From: Xanthocytophaga flava
GTDB taxonomy: Bacteria; Bacteroidota; Bacteroidia; Cytophagales; 172606-1
Direction: 5' to 3'
Assembly (NCBI GenBank): GCA_030068525.1
Contig: JASJOS010000023.1
Coordinates: 1 to 64,000, forward strand
Length of the DNA stretch: 64,000 bases
This document shows positions 24,801 to 34,507 of this stretch, piece after piece (the first letter of the stretch is position 1; each line of letters starts with the position of its first letter). Below the pieces are notes generated by a model. The model saw nothing but the letters and a program-made list of their open reading frames with translations. It had not been told where the DNA came from and searched no databases. Position numbers and translations under genes: made by a program.

Positions 24801-27800
24801 GTTATCCATCGTATCACGTGGTGAGGTAGCACAGTTGACAGATACCATCAACGAAATGATTGACACATTGGCGTTGTTTGCCGATCAGGTAACAACGGTG
24901 GCTCGTGAGGTAGGGGTTGAAGGACGATTGGGTGGACAGGCCAGTGTGCCGGGTGCATCAGGTATCTGGAAAAACCTGACGGAAAACGTAAACCAGCTGG
25001 CAGAAAACCTGACTACTCAGGTACGGGCAATTTCGGAAGTTGCTTCTGCGGTAACGAAAGGGGATCTGACTCAGATGATTCGGGTAGAGGCGAAAGGGGA
25101 AGTGGAAGAGTTGAAGGATACTATCAACCAGATGATTGCCAACCTGAAAGAAACTACCTTACGAAATCAGGAGCAGGACTGGCTGAAATCCAACCTGGCT
25201 AAGTTTACGCAAATGTTACAGGGTCAGAAGGATCTGAATACAGTAACACGACGAATTCTTTCTGAGTTGGCTCAGGTGGTAAATGCACAACAGGGTATGT
25301 TCTATATTCTGGAACAGGATGAAAACCTGCAGAATAAAAAACTGAAGCTATTCTCCTCCTATGCGTTTAAGAATGATCTACATATCAGCAGGGAGTTTGC
25401 ATTGGGAGAAGGGTTGGTCGGACAATGTGCCCTGGACAAAGAACGTATTCTATTGACCAATGTACCAAAAGATTATATCAAGATTGCTTCCGGTTTAGGA
25501 GACTCGTCACCTGTGAACCTGATTGTATTGCCTGTATTGTTTGAAAAAGAAATCAAGGCGGTAATTGAGCTGGCATCATTTGAAACCTTCAGTGAAATTC
25601 ACCTGGACTTCCTGAGTCAGCTGACAGAAAGTATTGGTATCGTATTGAACACCATTGAAACCAATACCCGTACAGAAGAGTTGCTGGCACAGTCTCAATC
25701 TCTGACCGATGAGTTGCGTCGTACCAACGAGGAGCTACAGGACAAAGCACACCTGCTGGTAAAACAGAAAGAAGAAGTGGAAGGCAAAAACAAGGAGGTA
25801 GAAGAAGCCCGCAAATCACTGGAAGAAAAAGCAGAACAGTTGCAGCTTACTTCCAAGTATAAGTCTGAGTTCCTTGCCAACATGTCGCATGAGTTGCGTA
25901 CACCATTGAACTCTCTCCTTATCTTGGCTCAGCAGCTCTTTGAAAACAGAGAAGGTAATCTTACTGAAAAGCAGGTACGATATGCCAAAACCATTCACAG
26001 TTGCGGAGATGACCTGATTCAATTGATTAATGATATTCTGGATCTTTCTAAAATTGAATCCGGATATATCTCAACTGACTTTATCAAGGTGCGTTTCAAT
26101 GAAATTACCTCTTTCGTTGAAACAACGTTTAAACACATTTCTGAGAACAAGAACCTGCGCTTTAGCATTGAAATTGATGAAAAACTGCCGGATACACTGG
26201 AGACAGATATTCAGCGTTTGAATCAGATCCTGAAGAATCTCTTGTCCAACGCATTTAAGTTTACAGAAAAAGGAGAGGTCAGATTCCGGATCTATCATGC
26301 ACAACGCAACTGGAAGCCTGGTAATGTCAGTCTGGATAAGGCACCGTTTACCGTTGCCTTTGAAATCAGAGATACAGGTATTGGTATTTCCAAAGACAAG
26401 CAGAATATTATCTTCGAGGCGTTCCAGCAGGCAGAAGGATCTACCAGCCGTAAATATGGTGGAACAGGTCTGGGATTGTCTATCAGCCGGGGATTGGCTG
26501 AATTGCTGGGTGGATCCATCGAATTGGAAAGCGAACCAGGTAGAGGAAGTACGTTTACCTTGTTCCTGCCTATTGACTACAATCCAAACCTGATCAAAAA
26601 GGAAAAACAAAGCAGCTTGACCGTCAGTGAATACAAGTTGTCAGAAAGCGATGAACTCGCTATCAAGTCTGTTCCAACGGTAAAAGTAACCGAAACAAAA
26701 GATCTGGAAGGATTGAATGAGATCATCAACGAAACCGGAGATGATCGAAACAATATTGTTCTGAACGACAAAGTGGTACTGGTGGTAGAGGACGATCTGC
26801 GTTTTGCCAAGATCATGATTGAGAAGGCACACGATATGGATCTGAAAGTAGTAGTGGCTACAGGATTTGGGGATGTATTTGATCTGGCTAATAAATACAA
26901 TCCTATTGCAGTGACACTGGATGTAAAACTACCGGATGCCAGTGGCTGGAGAGTGTTGGATCTGTTTAAAAATGACATCAACTTCCGGCATATACCTGTC
27001 CATCTGATCTCTGGAGAAGAAAACAGGTTGCTGGCTATGCAAAGAGGGGCTCGCAGCTTCCAGCAAAAGCCACTGAAAAACGAAGCCCTGACAATATTGT
27101 TCAAGGACATCCTAGATTTTCATAACCGGAACCCTAAGAAGCTTCTGATCGTAGAAGATAACGAATTGGATTCTTCTCAAATGGTAAAGATGCTGGATAA
27201 TGGAGATCTGATAGATATTGAAATTGCTACCACTGGTGAAGAAGGACTGGAAAAGATCCGGAATAATATGTATGATTGCATCAGTGTAGATTTTATGCTG
27301 CCTGATATCAGTGGAATGGATTTTATTACAGAAGTAAACTCCATTAAAAAGAATCACATCACACCTGTACTGATTTATTCAGCCAAAGACTTTTCTCCAA
27401 AAGAGAAGATACAGCTGAAGCAATACGCCAATCGGGTATTATTAAAAGATGTGAAGTCACTGGATCGGTTACTGGAAGAGACCGTGCTGCATTTACATCT
27501 GGATCATAAGGACTTATTGCCTGAAAAACAAAAGATTATTGAGAATCTTCGTTCGAAAGAAGATATTCTGGCTGCTAAAAATGTATTGGTGGTAGATGAT
27601 GATGTACGTAATCTGTTTGCACTAACTACAGCATTTGAGCGTTTTAATATCAATACCATTACTGCTGAGAGTGGTCAGGAAGCTATCAATATTCTAATGG
27701 AGAATAATAAGATTGATATTGTACTGATGGATATTATGATGCCTGAGATGGATGGGTATGAAACGACACAGAAAATCAGACGTGAACACAAAAATACCAA

Positions 27801-27942
27801 TCTGCCTATTATAGCTGTAACAGCTAAGGCGATGAAGGGTGACCGGGAAAAATGTATTGAAGCGGGAGCCTCTGACTATATCACCAAACCTGTTAAAATT
27901 GATCAGCTTTTATCATTGATGAGAGTATGGCTCTATAAATAA
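21823..27942 (+). CDS. Giant soluble HAMP-repeat hybrid histidine kinase
   Basis: The 2039-residue protein has no signal peptide or membrane helix. Residues 188-1107 are ten 92-residue units, each a pair of HAMP-like halves ([28 protein letters not shown]), after further HAMP-like sequence at 50-187. A GAF domain (about 1120-1285), a coiled coil, HisKA with His1356 ([11 protein letters not shown]), HATPase (N box near 1462, DTGIGIS near 1517) and three receivers with Asp1700, Asp1823 and Asp1970 follow. The layout recalls fungal group III (Nik1/Os-1) osmosensing kinases and related bacterial kinases. The stimulus is unknown; HAMP stacks relay signals. The receiver-kinase gene 6 bp downstream is the likely partner. 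Confidence 0.93.
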   Translation: MNSRKKSTNGTSQASPVAETAEVDMSLHTPDGTNGHAKPFGSSDDELDAKALLRVLAEVKNGNFSVRMPVDQLGLSGKICDTLNDIIALNESLVLELTTARSIIGKQGKLNHRVELPRYARGSWSSSVDSINSLISDLVHPTIEIAHVIGSVAKGNLSQEMPLQIGDHVLQGEFARIATEVNDMVKQLNLFSMEVTRVAREVGSEGKLGGQATVKGVGGVWKDLTDSVNQMAGNLTAQVRNIAEVTTAVAKGDLSKKITVDVQGEILELKNTINTMVDQLNSFSSEVTRVAREVGTDGKLGGQAEVQGVAGTWKDLTDSVNQMASNLTGQVRNIAEVTTAVARGDLSRKITVDVKGEILELKNTINTMVDQLNSFSAEVTRVAREVGSEGKLGGQATVKGVGGVWKDLTESVNQMASNLTAQVRNIAEVTTAVANGDLSKKITVDVQGEILELKNTINTMVDQLNSFASEVTRVALEVGTEGKLGGQAKVQGVGGTWKDLTDSVNQMGSNLTAQVRNIAEVTTAVANGDLSKKITVDVAGEILELKKTINTMVDQLNSFASEVTRVALEVGTEGKLGGQAKVQGVGGTWKDLTESVNQMGSNLTAQVRNIAEVTTAVARGDLSRKITVDVKGEILELKNTINTMVDQLNSFGSEVTRVAREVGSEGKLGGQANVPGVGGTWKDLTDSVNKMASNLTAQVRNIAEVTTAVANGDLSRKIEVDVQGEILELKNTINTMVEQLRAFASEVTRVAREVGTEGKLGGQANVPGVGGTWKDLTDSVNQMAGNLTAQVRNIADVAIAVANGDMSRKITVDVRGEILQLKETLNTMVDQLRAFASEVTRVAREVGTDGKLGGQAFVPGVAGTWKDLTDSVNQMTGNLTSQVRNIAEVTKAVASGDLSKKVTIDVKGEIFDLKNTINTMVDQLNSFAYEVTRVAREVGTEGKLGGQAEVQGVAGTWKDLTDSVNMMASNLTNQVRGIAKVVTAVATGNLKQKLSIVSRGEVAQLTDTINEMIDTLALFADQVTTVAREVGVEGRLGGQASVPGASGIWKNLTENVNQLAENLTTQVRAISEVASAVTKGDLTQMIRVEAKGEVEELKDTINQMIANLKETTLRNQEQDWLKSNLAKFTQMLQGQKDLNTVTRRILSELAQVVNAQQGMFYILEQDENLQNKKLKLFSSYAFKNDLHISREFALGEGLVGQCALDKERILLTNVPKDYIKIASGLGDSSPVNLIVLPVLFEKEIKAVIELASFETFSEIHLDFLSQLTESIGIVLNTIETNTRTEELLAQSQSLTDELRRTNEELQDKAHLLVKQKEEVEGKNKEVEEARKSLEEKAEQLQLTSKYKSEFLANMSHELRTPLNSLLILAQQLFENREGNLTEKQVRYAKTIHSCGDDLIQLINDILDLSKIESGYISTDFIKVRFNEITSFVETTFKHISENKNLRFSIEIDEKLPDTLETDIQRLNQILKNLLSNAFKFTEKGEVRFRIYHAQRNWKPGNVSLDKAPFTVAFEIRDTGIGISKDKQNIIFEAFQQAEGSTSRKYGGTGLGLSISRGLAELLGGSIELESEPGRGSTFTLFLPIDYNPNLIKKEKQSSLTVSEYKLSESDELAIKSVPTVKVTETKDLEGLNEIINETGDDRNNIVLNDKVVLVVEDDLRFAKIMIEKAHDMDLKVVVATGFGDVFDLANKYNPIAVTLDVKLPDASGWRVLDLFKNDINFRHIPVHLISGEENRLLAMQRGARSFQQKPLKNEALTILFKDILDFHNRNPKKLLIVEDNELDSSQMVKMLDNGDLIDIEIATTGEEGLEKIRNNMYDCISVDFMLPDISGMDFITEVNSIKKNHITPVLIYSAKDFSPKEKIQLKQYANRVLLKDVKSLDRLLEETVLHLHLDHKDLLPEKQKIIENLRSKEDILAAKNVLVVDDDVRNLFALTTAFERFNINTITAESGQEAINILMENNKIDIVLMDIMMPEMDGYETTQKIRREHKNTNLPIIAVTAKAMKGDREKCIEAGASDYITKPVKIDQLLSLMRVWLYK
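22384..25143 (+). repeat. Ten tandem 276-bp units encoding HAMP pairs
   Basis: The region is exactly 10 x 276 bp and stays in frame. Several units share long identical DNA runs (for example those starting at 23212 and 23488, which encode nearly the same 92 residues with LEVG in place of REVG). The last two units are the most diverged. This shows recent internal duplication or gene conversion and makes copy-number change likely among related strains. Confidence 0.9.
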
Positions 27943-27948
27943 ACGAGA

Positions 27949-29259
27949 ATGCAACTTAGTCAAAAAGAAGATTTACCGGGTAAACGTGATATTAAGATAC
28001 TGGTTGTTGATGACCGGGAAGATAATTTATTCTCGATTGAAACGATACTGGAACATGAAGGCTATACAATTGTCAAAGCCAATTCGGGTAGGGCTGCTCT
28101 GAAAATGTTGTTACAGCAACAGGATTTTACACTAATCCTGATGGATGTGCAGATGCCGGATATGAATGGGTTTGAAACTGCCAACATGATCTATGAACGT
28201 GAACGGCTGAGAAATATTCCGATCATTTTTATTACAGCCCATAACTACGAGTCTGAATATATCTTTAAAGGATATCAGTTAGGTGGAGTAGACTATATAT
28301 CCAAACCAATCAATCCGGATTTATTACGGGTGAAGGTAAGTGTATTTACGGAGTTGTATCAGAAAACACATCAGCTTCTTGCTCAGGAAAAGAAGCTGAT
28401 GTCTATCAATAAAAATCTGGAAAAAGAGGTTGAGGAACGCCGGGTAAATGAAGAGAAAATTCGTTTGCTGAATCAGCAGCTGGTTGAAAACAACACCAAC
28501 CTTCGGCTAGCCAATGAAGAACTGAATCGGTTTGCGTATGTTGCTTCACATGATTTGCAGGAACCTTTGCGTAAAATCAAACTTTTCAGCAATACGCTGG
28601 CTATCAAGTTTAGAGAACGCATTGATCAGGATATGGAAGTGTATCTGCAAAAAATTGTGAGTGCCTCTGATCGTATGCAGACACTGATACGGGACTTGCT
28701 GGAATTTTCAAGACAGATAGGTCAGGAAGAGGAATTTAGTACAATAGACCTGAATAAGGTGCTGGCAGAAGTACTTTCAGATATGGAATCGGAGATAGAA
28801 GCCAAGAAGGCAATTATTTCTGTCGGAGATTTGCCGGTTGCATCAGTTATTTCAAGCCAGATCTATCAGCTTTTTCAAAATCTGATAAGTAATGCCCTGA
28901 AATACAGCAAACATGACGCTGTGCCTCAGATTCAGATTTATGCCGAATCTGCAACAAAAAATGGGTCTGGAAAACTGCACAGAATTTATGTGAAAGACAA
29001 TGGAATCGGATTTGATGCTTCCTATGCAGAAGAAATATTTGTTGTATTTAAACGATTGCATAGCTATCACGAAGTAGAAGGAACAGGGGTAGGACTGGCT
29101 ATCTGTAAGAAAATCGTAGAGTATCATAAAGGTACGATCCGGGCAGAAAGCATAATTGGGCATGGGTCTACTTTTATCATTGATCTTCCTGATGTAACAG
29201 TTTCTTTGCCTGCAAATCCGGTAAATACAATCCCTATTCATTTGCCTAAAGAAAATTAA
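27949..29259 (+). CDS. Receiver-histidine kinase, partner of the HAMP kinase
   Basis: The 436-residue protein joins an N-terminal receiver (acceptor Asp66 in LILMDVQMPDMNGFE; DDRED near 22), a coiled coil (about 140-185), a HisKA of the SHDLQEPLRKI type with His201, and a HATPase (DNGIGFD, GTGVGLAICKKI). It lacks sensor and membrane segments, so its input must be phosphotransfer or binding through the receiver. It starts 6 bp after the hybrid kinase, which makes a phosphorelay between the two very likely. No DNA-binding output is present; the final target is elsewhere. A terminator follows. Confidence 0.92.
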   Translation: MQLSQKEDLPGKRDIKILVVDDREDNLFSIETILEHEGYTIVKANSGRAALKMLLQQQDFTLILMDVQMPDMNGFETANMIYERERLRNIPIIFITAHNYESEYIFKGYQLGGVDYISKPINPDLLRVKVSVFTELYQKTHQLLAQEKKLMSINKNLEKEVEERRVNEEKIRLLNQQLVENNTNLRLANEELNRFAYVASHDLQEPLRKIKLFSNTLAIKFRERIDQDMEVYLQKIVSASDRMQTLIRDLLEFSRQIGQEEEFSTIDLNKVLAEVLSDMESEIEAKKAIISVGDLPVASVISSQIYQLFQNLISNALKYSKHDAVPQIQIYAESATKNGSGKLHRIYVKDNGIGFDASYAEEIFVVFKRLHSYHEVEGTGVGLAICKKIVEYHKGTIRAESIIGHGSTFIIDLPDVTVSLPANPVNTIPIHLPKEN

Positions 29260-29282
29260 TGAGGTAACTCTCTAACATTCAG

Positions 29283-29308
29283 GCCTTCTTTTCGGAGAGG
29301 GCTTTTTT
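29283..29308 (+). terminator. Terminator after the kinase operon
   Basis: A 7-bp stem with one G-T pair (GCCTTCT / AGAGGGC, 29283-29302) is followed by TTTTTT at 29303-29308, 24 bp after the receiver-kinase stop. The following 260 bp (29309-29572) are AT-rich upstream sequence of the next gene. Confidence 0.6.
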
Positions 29309-29468
29309 ATTATAATCCTCCATCAGACATACTATTATGTAAGCAGAAAAGTGAAAAATATTTAGATGCTTTTCATTTTAACATGAATAAGAAGATAATC
29401 TCTTGTTTTATGTTAATATAGGTGAAGGATATGCTAAAATTGAAAAAGTATACCTTACTTTTTTTGTC

Positions 29469-29476
29469 TAGTTTTG
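29469..29476 (+). promoter_or_regulatory. Possible -7 box of the DUF885 gene
   Basis: TAGTTTTG matches TAnnTTTG about 97 bp before the ATG at 29573. A TTG at 29440-29442 is 26 bp upstream, longer than the usual gap, so this is a weak call in an AT-rich region. Confidence 0.3.
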
Positions 29477-29572
29477 TTTATGATTGCTATGGAATATAGG
29501 AGCCGCATATTTCTATAATACTATTGTCTCTGTTCTTTTCATTATCAACTGTTTAACACACAACCTATCCAG

Positions 29573-31291
29573 ATGCAACTGTTTTTACTCAGAATTAGTA
29601 GTTTTCTTATTTTACTATGTTTCCTGATTAGTCCACAGGTAAGGGCACAGGGAACAAACTCTTCGGCAGAAGTAGAGGCTTTAATCACTGTTTATAGAGA
29701 AGATCTGGGTAGTCTGAACCGAACCTATACCATTACTTGTTCACCAGAACGGGTATCCCGCTTACAACAATTCCATCAACAAACTTTACAAAAATTAGAA
29801 GCACTAGACTTTGATAAACTTAGTCAGAGTGGAAAAGTAGATTATATTATCTTTAAACGTGACCTGAAGCAGGAACTTGATGACCTGAAAACACTGGAAA
29901 AAGACCTGGTGACACTGCAGCCTGTATTTGCTTTCAGGGATAAAATACTGACCTTCGAAAAATCTCGTCGCAAAGGAGAAGTTTTGAATCCCAAAGAAAC
30001 GGCTAGTTTGATCAACAGTCTGAAAACAGATATTCAGAACACCCAGAAAGAAATTGAGAAGTCTGCCAAGCTGACCTCCCGTCTGAATCGAATGGCCTCT
30101 TCGCTGGCCGAAAATCTGCAGAGACGTTTTCAGGAGTCCTATCATTTTTATGAAGGATATGACCCTTTGTTTACCTGGTGGGTAAGTAAACCATTCACTG
30201 ATGCAGATTCAGTATTCAGCAACTATGTCGGCTTTTTATCCAAGCGGTTATCAGCAGATAATCAGGCTAAGGATGATGGAAGTGGAATTATCGGCAATCC
30301 TATAGGCAGAGAGAAGCTGATAGAACAGCTACGTTTTGAAATGATTCCTTATACACCTGACGAGCTGGTAACGATAGCCAATCGGGAGTTTGCCTGGTGT
30401 GAAACCGAAATGAAGAAAGCATCCCGCGAGATGGGATTTGGTGATGACTGGAAAAAAGCACTGGAGAAAGTAAAGAATACCTATGTAGAGCCAGGAAAAC
30501 AACCTGAATTGATTTATGCACTGGCAGTAGAGGCGATTGATTTTGTAGAGAAGAACCAGTTGGTTACGGTTCCTGAACTGGCTAAGGAAACCTGGCATAT
30601 GCGTATGATGTCACCACAACGTCAGTTGGTAAGTCCGTTCTTTTTGGGAGGAGAAGACATTCTGATCTCTTATCCCACCAATACCATGACCCACGAGGCC
30701 AAGCTGATGAGTATGCGGGGTAATAACCCACATTTCTCCAGAGCTACAGTGCAACACGAACTGATTCCGGGACACCATTTGCAAGGCTTTATGAATGACC
30801 GGTATCGTCCGTATCGTTCTATGTTCTACACTCCGTTCTGGATCGAAGGTTGGTCATTGTATTGGGAAATGTTACTGTGGGATAAGAAGTTTCCCCGCAA
30901 TGCTGAAGATCGGGTAGGGATGCTGTTCTGGAGAATGCACCGTTGTGCCCGTATCATTTTCTCACTTAGCTACCATCTGGAAAAAATGACTCCTCAGCAA
31001 TGTATTGATTTTCTGGTAGATCGTGTAGGACATGAGAGAGCTAATGCGGAAGGAGAAGTGCGTCGTTCGTTTACAGGAGGCTATGGACCACTTTATCAGC
31101 TTGCCTATATGATTGGTGGCCTTCAGTTCCGGGCATTGCACAAAGAACTGGTAGATTCTGGCAAGATGACAGATAAAGAGTTTCACGATGCCATTCTGAA
31201 AGAAAATACTTTACCGGTTGAGCTGGTACGAGCCATATTAACAAAGCAACCTTTAACTAAAAACTTCCAGACATCCTGGCGGTTTGATTAA
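29573..31291 (+). CDS. Exported DUF885 metallopeptidase-like protein
   Basis: The 572-residue protein has a signal peptide (QLFLLRISSFLILLCFLISPQVRAQ) and a DUF885 domain with the conserved zinc-type motif HELIPGHHLQGF (His395, Glu396, His401, His402) and downstream GWSLYWEMLLW with the likely third ligand. Proteins of this family are related to M32/M3-like gluzincins and are thought to be periplasmic or lipoprotein peptidases; activity on a defined substrate is seldom shown. It precedes the hydroxyproline genes and might help degrade peptides that feed them, an inference from position. Confidence 0.85.
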   Translation: MQLFLLRISSFLILLCFLISPQVRAQGTNSSAEVEALITVYREDLGSLNRTYTITCSPERVSRLQQFHQQTLQKLEALDFDKLSQSGKVDYIIFKRDLKQELDDLKTLEKDLVTLQPVFAFRDKILTFEKSRRKGEVLNPKETASLINSLKTDIQNTQKEIEKSAKLTSRLNRMASSLAENLQRRFQESYHFYEGYDPLFTWWVSKPFTDADSVFSNYVGFLSKRLSADNQAKDDGSGIIGNPIGREKLIEQLRFEMIPYTPDELVTIANREFAWCETEMKKASREMGFGDDWKKALEKVKNTYVEPGKQPELIYALAVEAIDFVEKNQLVTVPELAKETWHMRMMSPQRQLVSPFFLGGEDILISYPTNTMTHEAKLMSMRGNNPHFSRATVQHELIPGHHLQGFMNDRYRPYRSMFYTPFWIEGWSLYWEMLLWDKKFPRNAEDRVGMLFWRMHRCARIIFSLSYHLEKMTPQQCIDFLVDRVGHERANAEGEVRRSFTGGYGPLYQLAYMIGGLQFRALHKELVDSGKMTDKEFHDAILKENTLPVELVRAILTKQPLTKNFQTSWRFD

Positions 31292-31370
31292 TCAAAATTA
31301 TATTCCAACTCATACTACATGTCCTGGCAGATAGATCTGCTGAATCTTTAAACCTTAATCTTTATTATTT

Positions 31371-32300
31371 ATGAGACCTGATTGGATTGGTGTTTACCCA
31401 GCTGTTACCACAAACTTTCATGCAGATGAATCACTGGATCTTGACACTTTCAATAAAAACATCGAAGCACAATTGAGTGCTGGTGTACATGGAATTATTA
31501 TTTGTGGTTCATTGGGTGAAAACAGTACTCTTTCATTTGATGAAAAACAAACATTGCTAAAAAATACAGTAAAGGTAGTAGCAGGAAGAGTGCCTGTCGT
31601 AATCTGTGTCGCAGAAAGCATTACCCGTGAAGCTATCCGGTTTGTGCAGGAGTCAGAGAAAAATGGCGCTGACGGATTTATGTTACTACCTCCCATGCGC
31701 TATCCTTCGGATGATCGCGAAACTGTGCATTTCCTGAAAAAAGTAGCTGCTCATACAAGCTTGCCAATCATGTTGTACAACAACCCGCTTGCGTATAAGA
31801 CCTTTATCTCGCTGGAAATGTTTGAAGAACTGGCTTCTGAACCTAAGTTTGAAGCCATGAAGGAGTCAACAGGAGATGTTCGTTACATGACAGATATCAT
31901 CAATAAGTTTGGTGATCGCTACAAGATTATGAGTGGTGTGGATGACCTTGCTCTGGAAAGCTTGCTGATGGGAGCACATGGTTGGGTAGCAGGTCTGGTA
32001 GATGCATTCCCAGCTGAAACCGTAGCTATCTATGAACTGGCAAAAACAGGACGTGTAGAAGAAGCCCGTGTTATCTACCGCTGGTTCTTCCCATTGTTGC
32101 ACCTGGACGTTTCTACCAAATTCATCCAGAATATCAAACTGGCTGAAGTATATACAGGCATCGGAACAGAATACGTACGCGAACCTCGTTTACCGCTGGC
32201 AGGTGCAGAAAGAGCAAAGGTTGTCAAAATCATTGAAGACGCTCTGGCTACCCGCCCTGTATTACCAGCATTCCAAAAGACTAGCCTGGTAGCTGAATAA
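31371..32300 (+). CDS. DHDPS-family lyase, probable hydroxypyrroline-carboxylate deaminase
   Basis: The 309-residue protein has the TIM-barrel features of the DapA/NAL family: GSLGENSTLS near residue 43, Tyr136 (LYNNP) and Schiff-base Lys164 (EAMKESTGD). It begins MRPDWIGVYPAVTTNF. Because a 4-hydroxyproline epimerase and a D-hydroxyproline dehydrogenase gene follow within 4.5 kb, the likely reaction is conversion of 1-pyrroline-4-hydroxy-2-carboxylate to 2-oxoglutarate semialdehyde, rather than lysine synthesis. The succeeding aldehyde dehydrogenase is not in the window. A strong terminator follows, so the downstream pathway genes have a separate promoter. Confidence 0.82.
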   Translation: MRPDWIGVYPAVTTNFHADESLDLDTFNKNIEAQLSAGVHGIIICGSLGENSTLSFDEKQTLLKNTVKVVAGRVPVVICVAESITREAIRFVQESEKNGADGFMLLPPMRYPSDDRETVHFLKKVAAHTSLPIMLYNNPLAYKTFISLEMFEELASEPKFEAMKESTGDVRYMTDIINKFGDRYKIMSGVDDLALESLLMGAHGWVAGLVDAFPAETVAIYELAKTGRVEEARVIYRWFFPLLHLDVSTKFIQNIKLAEVYTGIGTEYVREPRLPLAGAERAKVVKIIEDALATRPVLPAFQKTSLVAE

Positions 32301-32308
32301 ATAATTTG

Positions 32309-32360
32309 AACCTACCTGTTTCTGCTGACTCAGTTTTCCAGAAACAGGTAGGTTCTCTTT
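32309..32360 (+). terminator. Terminator after the DHDPS-family gene
   Basis: A 16-bp perfect stem (AACCTACCTGTTTCTG, 32309-32324; complement 32339-32354) with a 14-base loop is followed by CTCTTTTTG. It begins 9 bp beyond the stop codon. Confidence 0.85.
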
Positions 32361-32756
32361 TTGTCTCCCAAAAGGATCAAGCTCTTCTTTCGATCTTTTT
32401 TCAGGCCTTCCGAAAGGATTATTTCCTCTTCTGTTCTCCTGAAAGATTTCCTTATCTGTCCTTCTGAAAGAATCTCGTGACAAATAGAGTTGCGTTTACT
32501 TTCTGAGAGAAAGAATACTCTCCAGTTGGAAAGGCCGCCGGTCTTGCCACAAGATTCTTACAGGAGGACAAAAAAGGGGAGACGAGGACAGGGAAGATAG
32601 TGTGTTCTTTTCCGGAGAGTAAAAGAAGATAAGGAAAGAGATGAAATTGCTTAAGTTGACTAAGTTGAACGGATTTTCAAATTAATACCTTGAGCTTACA
32701 ATTGTGATAATAACTCTGAAACAAAAAAGATACGGAACAAGATAATAGTTTAGGGC
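32361..32756. other. Non-coding gap with short degenerate repeats
   Basis: Between the terminator and the next promoter I see no gene. From 32367 to 32475 four loosely related 14-15 base pieces of the pattern CTyCnnAAAGGAT recur about 25-35 bases apart. They may be remnants of a small repeat element. The remainder is purine-rich on the plus strand with no recognisable structure. Confidence 0.3.
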
Positions 32757-32783
32757 TTGGGTTTCCCATATTTTATAAATTTG
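32757..32783 (+). promoter_or_regulatory. Promoter of the M1 peptidase/hydroxyproline genes
   Basis: TTG at 32757-32759, 16 bp, then TAAATTTG at 32776-32783 gives an exact Bacteroidota -33/-7 pair with the same spacing as the cas8b promoter. The GTG start of the peptidase gene lies 37 bp downstream. Confidence 0.6.
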
Positions 32784-32820
32784 TCAGAGTCTTTTAATCG
32801 TATACAAACCCCAATCACCC

Positions 32821-34455
32821 GTGACAAAATTCATTTTCTTCATCAGCACACTACTTATTAGTTGTTCTCTATTCGCTCAGGAAACTAACAAACCGTTTAC
32901 ACATGCAGACACACTTCGGGGCACCCTGACACCCGAACGCAGTTGTTATGATGTAACCTATTATCATCTGGATATAAAAGTTGATACCGCCGCTAAATCC
33001 ATTGCCGGGAAAAACACGATTCAGTTCAAAGTAGTCTCTGCTTTCAATCGGATGCAGGTCGATCTGTTTTCCAACCTGAACGTAGACAAGATTGTTTACG
33101 GAGGCAAAGAACTGAAATACAGTCGTGATGGCAACGCAGTATTTATCGACTTTCCTCAAAAACTGCCTGCTAAGTCCGTACAATCAATCGATTTCTTCTA
33201 TTCGGGAGTTCCTGTTGTTGCTGCACGTCCGCCTTGGTCGGGAGGATTTACCTGGGCGCACGATGAACAGGGAAAACCCTGGATCAATACTACCTGTCAG
33301 GAAATGGGAGCCAGTGTATGGTGGCCTAACAAAGACCATCAGACTGAAAAGCCCGATAGTATGCTGATTAGTATTGCCGTTCCCAGTAACCTGATGGATG
33401 TTTCCAACGGACAGTATCGGGGCAAAAAAGAGTTGGGTGATGGCTACACCCGGTATGACTGGTTTGTCAGCTATCCTATCAATAATTATTGTGTAGCACT
33501 GAACATTGGGAACTATGTTCATTTTGATGATAAGTATGGCACAATGCCACTGGATTATTATGTGCTGCCTTACAATCTGGAAAAAGCAAAGAAACAGTTT
33601 GCACAGGTAAAACCCATGCTGGGCTGCTTTGAAAAGTATTTTGGTGAATATCCTTTCAAACGGGATGGATACAAAATAATTGAAACTACTCACTCGGGTA
33701 TGGAGCATCAAAGTGCTGTTGGATATGGAAACTACTACGAAAATGGCTACCGTCGCCGTGACTGGACAGGTGTAGGTGTAAGTATGTGGTTTGACTTCAT
33801 CATTATTCACGAAAGTGGTCATGAGTGGTTTGGGAACAGCATTACTTCCAAAGACATTGCCGACATGTGGCTGCACGAAGGTTTTACAACCTATGCAGAA
33901 GCCGTATATGTAGAGTGCCTGTTTGGATATGACAATGCACTGAAATATATCAATGGGTATCGTGGTAAAGTAGCCAATGACAAACCCATTCTGGGGCCTT
34001 ATGGTGTCAATACTCCTGGTTCTAAGGATATGTATTTCAAAGGTGCGTTGTTTCTGCATACACTGCGTAACATCATTAACGATGATACCAAATGGTGGGC
34101 ATTGATCAAGGATTATTACAATACCTTTAAGCATCAGATTATTGACAATAAACAAACTGTAGCCTTCTTTACTAAGAAGTCTGGCAAAGACCTGACACCC
34201 TTGTTTGAACAATATCTGAACTATAAAGACATTCCTGTGCTGGAACTACAGGTAAAAGGAGGGAAGCTGATGTATCGCTGGAAGGCTGATGTCAAGGCAT
34301 TCAATATGCCTGTAAAGATTGCTCTGAAAGACAAAGCTCTTGCCTTTATCTATCCAACTACAACCTGGAAAGAGATGAAACTTACTGAAGCACTCACACA
34401 GGAGAATATCAAGGTTGCTACAGATCTGTTTTTTGTAAATGTAGCGTGGTTATAA
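32821..34455 (+). CDS. Exported M1-family zinc aminopeptidase-like protein
   Basis: The 544-residue protein has a GTG start, a signal peptide (FIFFISTLLISCSLFAQ), an N-terminal beta saddle, GMEHQSAVGYGN in place of the GAMEN exopeptidase motif, and the gluzincin motif HESGHEWFGNS (His330, Glu331, His334) followed by LHEGFTTY with the third ligand. M1 enzymes remove N-terminal residues from peptides; the signal peptide places it in the envelope. It is shorter than the 850-residue E. coli PepN type but usual for Bacteroidota secreted M1 proteins. It directly precedes the epimerase gene, so it probably supplies hydroxyproline-containing peptides. Confidence 0.9.
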   Translation: MTKFIFFISTLLISCSLFAQETNKPFTHADTLRGTLTPERSCYDVTYYHLDIKVDTAAKSIAGKNTIQFKVVSAFNRMQVDLFSNLNVDKIVYGGKELKYSRDGNAVFIDFPQKLPAKSVQSIDFFYSGVPVVAARPPWSGGFTWAHDEQGKPWINTTCQEMGASVWWPNKDHQTEKPDSMLISIAVPSNLMDVSNGQYRGKKELGDGYTRYDWFVSYPINNYCVALNIGNYVHFDDKYGTMPLDYYVLPYNLEKAKKQFAQVKPMLGCFEKYFGEYPFKRDGYKIIETTHSGMEHQSAVGYGNYYENGYRRRDWTGVGVSMWFDFIIIHESGHEWFGNSITSKDIADMWLHEGFTTYAEAVYVECLFGYDNALKYINGYRGKVANDKPILGPYGVNTPGSKDMYFKGALFLHTLRNIINDDTKWWALIKDYYNTFKHQIIDNKQTVAFFTKKSGKDLTPLFEQYLNYKDIPVLELQVKGGKLMYRWKADVKAFNMPVKIALKDKALAFIYPTTTWKEMKLTEALTQENIKVATDLFFVNVAWL

Positions 34456-34507
34456 GTCTTGTTTTAACTAGTATTTTGTTTGTATAGTAACAATAAATTC
34501 TATCCCA

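Noticed and set aside
22916-24866. Several antisense frames inside the HAMP repeats
   Set aside because: They recur with the 276-bp unit and are by-products of the repeated coding sequence.
31371-32300. Annotation as lysine-pathway dihydrodipicolinate synthase
   Set aside because: The fold is shared, but the neighbouring hydroxyproline epimerase and dehydrogenase point to the hydroxyproline deaminase.
33184-34212. A 342-codon frame antisense to the M1 peptidase gene
   Set aside because: The sense strand has signal peptide and complete zinc motif; the antisense frame is a long shadow.
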